64,000 nucleotides of DNA from Karalla daura. Lineage: Eukaryota; Chordata; Actinopteri; Chaetodontiformes; Leiognathidae. The first letter of the stretch is position 1. Each line of letters opens with the position of its first letter. Under the pieces are notes generated by a model that saw only the letters and a program-made list of their open reading frames with translations, ran no database searches and was not told the origin of the DNA. The stretch covers positions 12,043,921 through 12,107,920 of the forward strand of contig CM055210.1 of assembly GCA_029224185.1 (NCBI GenBank). The letters run 5' to 3'. Shown here piece after piece: positions 13,231 to 23,832 of this stretch. The position numbers were made by a program, and so were the translations under genes.

Positions 13231-13260
<30 letters not shown>
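13231..13260. repeat. (TG)15 microsatellite
   Basis: Perfect dinucleotide array, followed by a C-rich stretch (13270-13317). Confidence 0.95.
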
Positions 13261-13263
<3 letters not shown>

Positions 13264-15073
13264 CCCGGATGCTGCCCCCTCCCTACCCCCTCACCCCCCC
13301 ACCCCCCCTCAACCCCCGAATACAAGCTGCCACCAGAATAAAGAGGCATGGGCGAGCATTTATTTAGACAGCTTGTGTCTACGACAGGCGGAATGCAGAC
13401 CGCAAGCTCCAGGGCTGAAGTGAGTGAGTGAGAGGGCTGGTTTGTACACAAAAAGCCCCATGCAGGGGTTGGGTTACAGCGAGATTAGAGTCTGGGACTG
13501 GTAGCAGGCTTTGCCACTCTGCCGGTGGGTTCATACAACAGTTGCTTCAAAAGATGCACGAGGAGGGCTCACTGATCCCTGGATAGAAGACGAATAGGGT
13601 AACATGTTTGCATAATTTTCACTGTTTGACTGGAGTTATTAGACAGATCTCTGGCTTTTGATTCCTTTAGATATATGTCTGTGGGAAGCTGTAACTTTTT
13701 AGGACAGATTATAGCACGGTTTTTTAGCACACGGGGAGAGAACGAAGTTGGGAAAGCCAGTGGAGCGTGCAGCGAGACGACTCGCCTTCTCATCTCCGAG
13801 CGGAGGAATGGATTGTGGGAATGGGTGGTGGGAATGCCTGTGGTTTTTGGGTTCCTTCCCGAAACCTCCACGGGTCACCAATATCATTTAATGAATCACT
13901 CGGGGTGTGCTTCAAATAAGAGCAAACACGTCCTTGATGGCACCCCACTGAACCGGCTCTCCGCCACGCTCACGGGCCTCAAAATGAGAGGCTGTGGATG
14001 ATTCCCAGCTCCTCTCCCACCGCTTCACACCCTGTACTCAGGCTGTTATCTCCTCCGGAGCTCTGTTATCTGCACGAACTGCTCGTATTCATACCCCGCG
14101 TTTTACTTATTTGCTCTGCTAAACACGGAAACAACAGCGGAAAAAAAGAAAGACTCCTCCTCGCATCTTGAGATAATAATAAAACTCTAATGGGATTGAG
14201 CAGCAGCTTGGCGAGCTGTGAAAGCCCCCAAACAACTGCGCAAACGTGCGAGACGCCCAGGAGCGGCTTCATGTTTCGAGATGAACATGTGTTGAGCTTC
14301 ATTATGTCGTGGGAGTCATTTGCAAGTCAACTAGAGGGAGGAGATGGTGGTGGGGGAGGGGGGGGGGGGGGCGCTCCACCACAACAATATTCTTGGGAGA
14401 CGATTAATATCGGAGCATCTCGCTGCTAACGGAACCGTGACAGCTCCTCCGGAGGAGTTTATTCAAAATGCAATTAGCCGCAGAGGTGAGGACGGCTCTG
14501 TGCTTGGATGGAACACAGTGGTGTTTACTCAGATATTAGACTTTGTTTGTCAAGCTCAGACGGCTCCCGGACACCACGCATGCAAATGGGAGACAGATAC
14601 AAGAGGTTGTTTTTGACTTTCTGGATTCTTTGCGTAGTTGTTTGGTTCGTAGAAGGATAAAAGGTGATGAAAAAAGGTGAAAGTCGTTCACTCCTGTGTC
14701 TGTTTTTTTGTCCTCGCCTCAACCACATCCAATATTCTGTCGTAGAAGACTTGCTATTATAATTATCTATTCTAAAAAATGACAAAAACATCCCGTCATG
14801 TCAATTAGACTTCAGTGCCAAGCCTGCTGTCTAAAAGCAAGCCGTGCAACAACAAAACAAGAAGACTGGAAGTTGATGTGCTTTGTTGGAGAAGCGGCCC
14901 GTTGGCTGACAGTGAAAAATGGACTCCTCCATGTGCAGCTGCACTCTTAAAGCTTCCTGTAGGTGAATTCTACTTCTTTTTTCTTCTTTTTTTGTGTGAG
15001 CTTGGAAATGGAGACAGGGAGCAGCGAGCGGGAACGCCGCGCGTCCTCTTTGTGACGGGAATGAAAACTGCAC

Positions 15074-15348
15074 CCTGGAGCCTGGAGCCTGGAGCCTGGA
15101 GCCTGGAGCCTGGAGCCTGGAGCCTAGAGCCTGGAGCCTGGAGCCTAGAGCCCGGAGCCTGAAGCCTGGAGCCTGGAGCCTGGAGCCTGGAGCCTGGAGC
15201 CTGGAGCCTGGAGCCTGGAGCCTGGAGCCTGGAGCCTGGAGCCTAGAGCCTGAAGCCTGGAGCCTAGAGCCTGGAGCCTAGAGCCTAGAGCCTGAAGCCT
15301 GGAGCCTGGAGCCTGGAGCCTGGAGCCTGGAGCCTGGAGCCTGGAGCC
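15074..15348. repeat. 7-bp minisatellite, unit CCTGGAG, about 39 copies
   Basis: The array is nearly perfect. Variants CCTAGAG and CCTGAAG (G to A changes) are scattered. Because 7 is not a multiple of 3, most frames cycle through a seven-residue peptide, giving ORFs of the type SLEPGAW on the plus strand and GSRLQAP on the minus strand. These are artefacts of the repeat. Confidence 0.95.
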
Positions 15349-15534
15349 ATCCGTCACAGGGAACCCCGTTAGCTGCGCCGCAATCTAACCACTTTGCGGC
15401 GTGTTGGAAAGACGGCCGAGCTACCGGGGCTGGGGTCCCCCGTCCATTCATCATGTCTCGCAGTGCACCACAGTTACGTTCCTGCCTCCGGTGTGGCTGC
15501 CAGGGGTGTACCATTAAGGCTATACAGCTCCTCT

Positions 15535-15571
15535 TCTCTCCCTCTCTCTCTCTCCCTCTCTCTCTCTCTTT
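15535..15571. repeat. (TC)n tract
   Basis: Interrupted CT dinucleotide array with CCC interruptions. Confidence 0.9.
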
Positions 15572-16019
15572 TCATCTCTCAGGACCGAGGCCATCCACAG
15601 TGGCATCTCTCATCGAGACGAGCGTTGCAGTCATCAGGAATTCGGAGCGGTGGATTCCTTCTAATCACCCTCGGCCGGATTAATGCGAGGTGACAAAGCC
15701 CATCAGTCTGAAGCGTCCGCCCGTCTGCATGACTGCCCCTGCTTTGGCAGATTGCGCTGCTGCTAATGAGTCAGAGCAGGCCCGAAACCAAAATAAAGAG
15801 GGAGGCAGATACGGTGCTGGGCACCGGCGAGCTTCTCTGCCGCTTTTGCTCCACTTTTGCTGAAAAAAACATGATGCAAGATGTGGGGAAAAGGGAGATA
15901 CCTGAAGGCCTAAAGCTGGATAGAGAGTTTTCTTCAAGGAACAGAATGAACAAAATGGCAATGCAAACAGTGTAATACATCCTTGAGAGTACACTGTAAA
16001 TTGGTGGATATTCCACCAA

Positions 16020-16085
16020 GTCCTTAAACATGCACGCTTGGGTTAATTGGGGAGAGTCTGAGTTGCCTCTAGGGAGTTAGAGACC
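16020..16085 (+). repeat. Common teleost dispersed repeat, fragment 4
   Basis: The copy retains AACATGCACGCTTGGGTTAA, TTGGGGAGAGTCTGAG and TTGCCTCTAGGG, the central part of the family. Confidence 0.6.
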
Positions 16086-16477
16086 ATTGACTACAAAGTG
16101 GGTAAGATATAATGCATAATTGGAACGGCTCTGTCTTCCATGTACTTCAGCTCAACTGTTTTCAATATCAGACATGAGGAGATTTCTTGTTCTATTTGCG
16201 CTCCATTTGATGCTAAAATAATGTAATTTATCTGAGTGCAGAATAAAGTGGGCTTAAATGAAGGATCCTATAATGTCCATTCATTCTCATTTACAGGTAG
16301 ATGTGGTCCTGGATTTAAAACCTGAAGGTCACAGGTTGAAGCAGCACCTCAAACTTTCCTTTAAAGTTCCCCATGGTGGGACAAATGAGGAGGAATGAGA
16401 AGGTAAAAAAAGAGTTGGGCAGGTACAGCAAAACCTCTAGATGATCATTAGATGCCGGCAGAGTACAGTATGTGTCA

Positions 16478-16530
16478 ACTCTCATCCAGGAGGCTTCTTC
16501 AGCTCTGAGGATTTGGGCGCAGATCTTATC
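16478..16530 (-). mobile_element. Fragment of the same Penelope-type terminal sequence
   Basis: The plus strand reads CTCATCCAGGAGGCTTC, TTCAGCTCTGAGG. Its complement (CCTCAGAGCTGAAGAAG, CCTCCTGGATGAG) is the terminal motif seen at 60.87 kb and 61.37 kb. Possible further remnants extend to about 16660. It is a short match. Confidence 0.45.
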
Positions 16531-17162
16531 TACAACCTGGTCCACGCTAACGACCCCACAGGAGTTGAAGCCTTGTCTATCTCAGCACCTTCTTGAATCT
16601 TCTTCAAGAAAGTCTGCAGTTCCCTGGGTGTCTGTTGGTGTTTTCTATCAGGTGACGTTCTTGCACAAGCAGTGGCTGTGCAGGATGCTACAGCCTGTAA
16701 ACACGGGCCGTGAGAACGTCCTTTTAATTACGATAACGCGCTCCAGAAATGGAAGACCTGCAGCCGGGGCGCACGAGACAGCTCGCTAACGACCTGCTAA
16801 TTAATCAACTGCTTTAATGATTGCGGCTAAGGCACGGCGCGGCTCTGAGGAGTCTCAACCTGCTACTCTCTCCATCAATGAGGAGCGCGCACTGCGCGGA
16901 GAGGACGAGACCATGCTCTTATTAGGCACTCTGTAATTTTGGTGTTATTTCATAAGGAGAAGGCTCAACTACTCGACAGCTCATCTTGACTGATGTGCTG
17001 GACCTGGCTGGCGCTGGTCCTGCACCGGCTTCAATGGGCTTAGCTTGTTATGTGGGTGCTGACAATGCCAGAATTAATGACTCCGACTTCACCCATATTA
17101 CCCTGTCATATGTCAGCCCTAAGTGGTTTCAGGCATGGAGAAAAACTCCTGTAGGAAAAGCC

Positions 17163-17171
17163 GAGAGAGGG

Positions 17172-17230
<59 letters not shown>

Positions 17231-17376
17231 AAGAGAGAGAGAGCAGGGGCTGTGATTAGACCCAAACCCCAGGCACTGCCAGCTGCAGTCTGTCTGCCTG
17301 CCATGCAACCCAACCCAGCCTGCAAACAGAGGAAGAGGAGGAGGAGGAGGAGGAGGAGGAGGAGGAGGAGGAGGAG
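17163..17376. repeat. (GA)n tract followed by (GGA)n tract
   Basis: GAGAG-type dinucleotides at 17163-17243 and a GGA trinucleotide array at 17331-17376, separated by about 85 bp of unique sequence. Both are pure purine on the plus strand and could form triplex DNA. Confidence 0.9.
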
Positions 17377-17496
17377 TACCGGGACGACAACAGTCTCCTC
17401 TCCTCTTCGGAGCGGTCGCTTGTGCCGGCTGTCAGGGGCGTCCTAATGGAGCAGGACAGGGACAGACTAGCCAGGCAAGCACTGGCTGGGTTGGAC

Positions 17497-17540
17497 TATA
17501 TATATACATACATATATATAGATATATATAGATATATACA
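17497..17540. repeat. AT-alternating tract (TA)n with GATA/CATA interruptions
   Basis: TATATATACATACATATATA and related sequence; low complexity. Confidence 0.9.
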
Positions 17541-18725
17541 CCGAGCAGTGGGGGCTCCCACCTATAGCTGTCGCTCTGCTCCGGATCCAATTAAGAGATC
17601 ATGAGGAAGGAGGGAAAAAAAGGAAAGAGGCATCCTGGCAACAGGAGATGACAGCTTTGTTAATGTGCTCCTGACTCACATTTGAAGCCATTAAACAGCT
17701 TTATGAAGCCGCGTGCACGCGCCTCCATCTCCCGGGGTGCCTCTCGTTCCGTTGGCATCGTCCCATCCAGTCATTTAAGACTCGACGATAATGAAATGAC
17801 GGTTAAAGTCTCGCAAAACACGGGCACGTTACATGATGTTGGCAGACTGGCGTAGGAGGGGGGGGGGCGATGCCACAACAGAGGTTATAAAGAAACAGAA
17901 AACACCGCTCCACATTCTCCAGACGACCAGGGAATGAGTGAAGTGTAAGTGCTAGGACAAGCATCAAGTACCAGGCAGAACACATGAAAGGAATATTAAA
18001 CAGTCGCTTCATTGGCAAATTGATCAATTAAGCTATTTGTGGTGAAAAAGAAAGAAAAATCTCAAATCCACATTTCTTTGGTTTGGGTTTGGGTGGAAAT
18101 GTGAGGATTTATTGCTTCTGTCATTCACCCATTTGTAGGATAAACGATCCATTATCCGTCATCAAGTTAGCAGCGGGTGGAAAGCAGCGACCGTGACGTC
18201 ACAGCCCTGACAGACACGGCTCGGCGTTCGATGCTAAACTTTTGATATTTGCTCAGTGTGGATTAAACAAACAATCCAGACGCGCCGTCTTGGAGAAGCA
18301 CTAGCAGGAAGCAGTCCTGCTGCATCCCGGCCGCTCCAGGCCTGATCTCTGAGGATCGCTCTGCTGTGCTCCGCTCCAGCAGCCACTTTGACAAGCTATA
18401 ATCCTCCGTGTCAAATCATGACAGGATGGAGAATAAAAACAATAGAAGACAGAGACTGTTCCTGGGAGGGGGGTGGGGGGCGTTTACTTTCACCCCCCAG
18501 AAAATGTCACCTGCACTTTTCCAATCGAGAGGTAAAAAGCACTTCTGGTTGAGGTGTCACAATCAGAAGCGTGACCCCCCCCCTCTCTGAATAATCTATG
18601 AAAGCCCATACCCAACTCCTCCAGAGAACAGAGGGAATACTAATGCCCCACATTTACCTTCTTATTTACATTAACCGCACCACGGACGTCTGGGAGTGGA
18701 GAAGACGAGGCGCTTGGCAGAAAAG

Positions 18726-18772
18726 AGGAAGGAGGGGTGGGGGTGGAGGAGGGGGAGGGGGGAGGGGGGGTG
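18726..18772. repeat. G-rich tract
   Basis: Clusters of three to seven G separated by A or T. It satisfies a G-quadruplex pattern on the plus strand. Confidence 0.85.
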
Positions 18773-19236
18773 ATGAAACATTGATGGAGATAAAGGTTAA
18801 CTGTTCTTCTCGGAGGGACTTTTTGATGACTAATTGATTTGGCATACAGAAACACGCTGACATGGAGTGCCCCCTTTGAAGGAGAGGGGGAAGCGGCTCT
18901 GTTCCTCGCAGATGTACCAAGGCAGTAATGAGCTGATGAACAAAAGTGCCTCGCAGACAGATGTCATGAGAGAGCTGCCACTTCCTGTCCTCTGGAGCCA
19001 GGTGGCGTCCTGTTCTTTACGGCCCGGGCGGCGGGGGCTAATTAAGCGCACTCGTTTTCTCCCGTTTTCCTCCCTTTAAGCAAGTGCTGCTAGTGATGCA
19101 GCAGCCCGGCTGCAGCCACATCTGTCACGTTTACAGTACGAGCCCCGCTAGCTGCCACAACCGTACCAAGGACGCAGCAACAACCACTACGCACCACCGT
19201 CGACTCGCTGATTGTGCCGTCAGAGAGCGCTCGTAA

Positions 19237-19280
19237 CCCCCCCCCCTCCCTCCTCCGCCCCCCCCCCCCCCCCCACCACC
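19237..19280. repeat. C-rich tract
   Basis: Two long C runs with CCTCC interruptions; G-quadruplex potential on the minus strand. Confidence 0.85.
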
Positions 19281-19918
19281 ATCGTGGTCTTAAAAATAGC
19301 CTCTCCCAGGAAGACACCTGACACGACAACTGTGTTTGACGGCGGGACGGTGATGGCATGCCGAGGGCCCGGGTCCAGCGTGGGACGGAAGCCAGCGACG
19401 CCTCTCATTTCAAAGCCAAAGAGGCCGATGGGCACGCCCCCCCCATGAACCCCCCCCCCACCCCTCCAACCGCTCTGCTATTTGAGAGGGTCGACCTCCG
19501 ACCCCGTCACCCACACCCCCGATCGGGTCCCGCTGCGCATGCTTTTCAAGTGCTCGGCCCTCGAGTCCTTTCGCGCCGCGCGCCTTGGATCTGGAGTGCG
19601 GGAGGTGGATGGATTACTCGATTCCTTGGCCCCGGCCTCGCCTCCACTTGGGGACATTTCTAAGACACGGTGTTGGGACAACGCAGAGATCACGTCGGGC
19701 CCCCTCCGTCCAGATATAGCGGCCAAACGTCACCGCCGCCGTGAACTCTTGAGTTTCAGTCTTAAATCCCTCCTTCTTTGCAGAGGACCAGAGGTTGTTT
19801 TAACCTTGGCCTCGTCGCTCCAGCCATTCTCCCTCTGGCCTGGCTAGCAAATGCATTAGTCAGTGAGTGCCAGGCATAGCTCTCTGTGCCAGTGGTATGA
19901 CTTGACTTGCGTGTATGG

Positions 19919-19950
19919 GACTCCTCCTCCTCCTCCTCCTCCTCCTCCTC
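19919..19950. repeat. (CTC)n microsatellite
   Basis: About ten perfect CTC units. Confidence 0.95.
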
Positions 19951-20329
19951 ACTGACTTACTGTTACGTGATTGCAGTGAAGGAGCCAGCCCAACAGGTGG
20001 CATTATTAATAGTGACCCAGATAAGACAGAAGAGGAGGGGTGGGGGCGGGGGGGTCAGGAGTAAGGCTGTGACAAATAATTACATTTGTCATCTATTAAT
20101 CAGTCCAGTCAGATGATCTGTGTTACATAAAGGTCAAGATGAAGTCCTCGGTTACGTTCATTCACACACTATCTCTAGGCAAACATGGACGGCGGGTTCC
20201 AAAACAACCATCACTTCCTCCTTTGTCTATGCAAAGACAGATACTGAAATGGTGAATGAATCTGAACAGAACAGAGCAAAATGTGAATGTGATGCTAATC
20301 ATACTACCCATCTCCAAAATGATCTCCAT

Positions 20330-20600
20330 GCACCTGCCTCATCATCTTCCTCCTTCCTCAGTATCTGATTCCTCCTCTTTTCCGACTCTGGTTCAAACAT
20401 GTAAGGCTGGATCGCTCCAGCTTCCAGAAAAAGCTGCTCAGCTAAAATGTTTATCGATAACTGTAAAGTCACGTGATCGTTCGAGTGTGGTTGCCATGTA
20501 AGTACAGTATGAAAGGGTGCCAGATCTGTGCGGAAACAGACCAGAATATATTCAGGATTTGTAAAACTGTGTTTGAAGCATTCCAGGGAAGGACGACAGG
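20330..20600 (+). repeat. Unnamed dispersed repeat, copy B
   Basis: Second copy of the element at 12.4-12.8 kb: ATCTGATTCCTCCTCT, GTGGTTGCCATGTAAG, AGGGTGCCAGATCTGT, CGGAAACAGACC, TTTGAAGCATTCCAGG. Core: 20487-20545. Same orientation as copy A, about 7.8 kb apart. Confidence 0.55.
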
Positions 20601-20686
20601 TCTCATCTAAATGATTAGTGACGACTGGATGATCATCTTAAAGGAGAGCCGTATCCTCTAAATGATCAGTCATCGGAGGGAGCAGA

Positions 20687-20689
<3 letters not shown>

Positions 20690-20743
<54 letters not shown>

Positions 20744-20757
20744 GAGAGAGAGAGAGA
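20690..20757. repeat. (GA)n microsatellite
   Basis: About 25 GA units, a GT interruption, then about 7 more. Confidence 0.95.
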
Positions 20758-22478
20758 AACCTGGACAGGAGCCGTGTGAGGCAGAACAGGAGAGATGGCT
20801 GTGGTGGTATGGAGAGGAGGGGGCGCGGGGGAGGCTCTTCAGAGGAGCGGGGCAACCTGAGGTAAAGGCAGGTTGGACCTGGGTGGAGGAAGACTCTCTA
20901 ACCGCTCCGCTCATCTCCGCCTGCAGCTCCGTCAGCTGATGGCCTGACATGCTTTTCATTCAGCATGTTTGATACGTCTGGATGAGGCTTCGTTCCAGTC
21001 ACGGCGTTGTTTCCTACCAGCGATATCCTGGATGTTTCAGAGCAAATGAGGACACGTCCCGGTAAAATGCTTAAAGAATAAATCTATAAGCAGAGGATCA
21101 TGTGCGTTACTCTAATCCACGCTGTAATGGCTCTATCAAGCAGATTGATGAGATTATGTTCCGATCAGGCTGCCTCGGATGGCTGCCAGAACCCCGGCAA
21201 TAAAGTCCAAAGGATTAGAAGTCTTTGTGGGATTGATCCTTTAGTCTCTCTTGTCAGCATTAAAGCAAAAAAAAAAAAGCCTCTCCCAAATATTGTCATT
21301 ATCCATTTTGGTCTTTCTCAACTTGACTTTACAGCCAAGATTAGTCCCCCCCCCCCATCGCCTTCCCTGCAGGGCCGAATTAGAAATACAGGTCCTTATT
21401 ACATTGCAAAATGAAATATGTGCAAAGTCTGAGGGGGATCCAATAAAGCCGAGACTCTCTCTCCGCTCGCCATGTCTGTGTTCTTGCATAAAAATCGCAG
21501 AGTTTTATTTAAGAAAACATTCCTGCTCGGCTGGGGGGCGAGGTGGGGAGCTGGGGCTGCACACCATGCCTCCGCTAGTTTGCTCTCTGGTTCCAAAACA
21601 GGGCGCAGACTGACAGAACAAAAGCAGGAGAAACAGAACTGGAGACCCTAAAAGAGGGCCGGGGGGACTCGAAAACACGAAGGGCCGAGGACGTGGCTAT
21701 GCAACGGTGACAGGAGAGAAAGCAAGGCGGCGTCTGCGGTTTTCTGGCCACTTCAAAGCCTCATTTAGCGGCCCTACGCGGGACTCATGGCGGCCTCCGA
21801 TCCGCATGTACGCGCTCCCTCGCCTTGCACGTGACTGGGCTGCCAGACGCTTAGCGCGCATGGTGCCACGGGTCAGAGCTGCAGACGGAGAGACCGCAGC
21901 TTCTGGTACTCCCCTCCACCTCAGTCTGAATCAGAACACAGTGTGACGTGTGTGCGAGGCGACGTCAGTAAATTGATTCGACATACCTGCAGAGTCGTTC
22001 CAGGCGATCCAAGGTGAGCGGCGAAAGGTTTCCAGCCCCCGAGAAAATGAAAAGAGAGAGAAAAGGAGAAAGGATAACAGGTCAGAGTGAGTCTTTTATT
22101 CTTTCTGTTTCGGTATTTCATGTGAAAGCAACTTTGACGTGTACTTTAAAGCTGGACGCCGGCCCTCCACCAGGCGACATCTGAGGCGGCCGAGGCCTAA
22201 GAACCGCCCCCCCCCCCGAGTCTAAACTGTATCTGCTTCCAAAGACAGAGAGGAAGAGGAAGAGCGGATCGACCGGGAGAAAGAACAAGCTGATGGGAAA
22301 AACATGACTCCCAGCCTCCTCAGACTGCTGCTCCTCGGTCAGCATGTCGCGTCTTGACTTTAGTTTTTTCTTAGAGCGCTGTCACAACGAGATAACGGAC
22401 GTGGAGTGGTCCAAGTTTCATATCTGGTCCACTCGTTGCTACAGCAAAGCGGAGAGGGAGGGAGGGGCAGTGGAAAGC

Positions 22479-22540
22479 GAAGGAGGAGGAGGAGGAGGAG
22501 GAGGAGGAGGAGGAGGAGGAGGAGGAGGAGGGGGGGGGGG
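22479..22540. repeat. (GGA)n followed by poly-G
   Basis: About 17 GGA units merge into a run of about ten G. All-purine strand. Confidence 0.95.
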
Positions 22541-22718
22541 ATACATTACCTGACTGCAAAAACTATCCAGATGGATTTGTTGACACTTTTTTTTCTGAAC
22601 TCGCTGGCAAAGGCCTGGCAGTGGTGCTGTTGACAGCGCGCATAAATACACAGGATCTAGACTGAACACGCACTACAATCCCTCTACGATCCTGTCTGAC
22701 CAGTGCCAGACAAACACT

Positions 22719-23089
22719 GGGCTGGATTGGACTGGATTGGACTGGACAGGACCGGACTGGACTGGGCTGGACTGGGCTGGACTGGACTGGACCGGACCGG
22801 ACCGGACCGGACCGGACCGGATCGGGCCGGGCTGGACCGGACTGGACCGGACTGGACCGGGCTGGACCGGACCGGACCGGACAGGACAGGACAGGACTGG
22901 ACTGGACTGGACCGGACTGGACTGGACTGGACTGGACCGGACCGGACCGGACCGGACCGGACTGGACTAGACTGGACCGGATCGGACCGGACCGGATCGG
23001 ACTGGACTGGACTGGACTGGACAGGACAGGACAGGACCTGACTGGACTGGACTGGACTGGACCGGACTGGACTGGACCGGACCGGACCA
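22719..23089. repeat. Pentanucleotide array (ACYGG)n, about 74 units
   Basis: Unit variants are ACTGG, ACCGG, ACAGG, GCTGG and ATCGG, arranged in runs (for example blocks of four to six ACCGG between blocks of ACTGG). Open frames exist on both strands only because the 5-bp unit cycles through five codons without a stop. The unit is not a telomere repeat. Confidence 0.95.
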
Positions 23090-23732
23090 CGCTGGCTCAC
23101 CTGGCCGACCCAGCCTCTTTCTAACCCGCCCTTTTTCATGCCCAATTTCTGACTCATTCAGCTCGATTTAGCTCAAATTGCTCTGTCGCTGCGGGCTTGT
23201 TCTTACAAGGCAAAGCAAGCGTGCGATAAATAATTAGCCGGGGCACTTCCACAGATCGCTGCGGTTTTTCCAGCGGGCTGAGCAAGCCGATCGATTCACA
23301 CGCCGCTGCGCTTTCACCGGAGCTGCACGGCCCTCTGCAGCAGCCGGCTGTCCACCGGCTGATCTATACTGCTGAGCAGAGGCGGATCTGTGTGCTGCGA
23401 GGGGGGGGGAGTCAAGAAAAGAGGAAAGAGAGAAATCACCGACACGTATGAGCAATCTAAACTGACTTACCGAGGGTGTAATGTTTACAAACCATCTCCA
23501 GACTTAAGTTTATGCAGATGTGTTGGTTTTTTTGGCTCCAGATCAGTGAGATTTTCAGCTGCAGCTAATGTGCCAAGACCTGAGAGTTTGGGGGGAAAAT
23601 ATATATATATATACCTCTACCCATCTCAATCCAGTCAGCCCAGCAACAGACAGAAACAATTCAGTTCTAATGGAGACGATGGGGCAGCACGTTCCGTGGT
23701 TAGCAGCTACGACCTCTGGCTTTGGATTCCCG

Positions 23733-23832
23733 GGTGGATGTTCTCTATTTGCATGTCCTCCTTGTGGCGCGCGTTGCTGTTTGTTTCCTGGGTTTGTGAT
23801 AGAGACCATGGCACTGGCTGGGTGTGAGGCAG
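23733..23832 (+). repeat. Possible common teleost dispersed repeat, fragment 5
   Basis: GGATGTTCTCTATTTGCATG, TCCTCC and GTTTGTTTCCTGGG resemble the family's cytosine-rich middle. The match is weaker than in the other copies. Confidence 0.35.

Noticed and set aside
15070..15357. Possible repeat protein or CRISPR-like array
   Set aside because: The 7-bp units are contiguous with no spacers, in a vertebrate genome. It is a minisatellite.
21980..22060. Possible minus-strand exon ending CTGCAG|GTATGT with LGSPGTTLQ
   Set aside because: Only one Gly-X-Y triplet and no acceptor AG after the pyrimidine tract. It does not match the expected Gly-X-Y sequence after CNCPPG.
22563..23157. ORFs of 112-175 codons on both strands rich in TGLD or SGPV repeats
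   Set aside because: They are translations of the 5-bp array, which has no stop in most frames. They are not collagen: glycine is not at every third residue.
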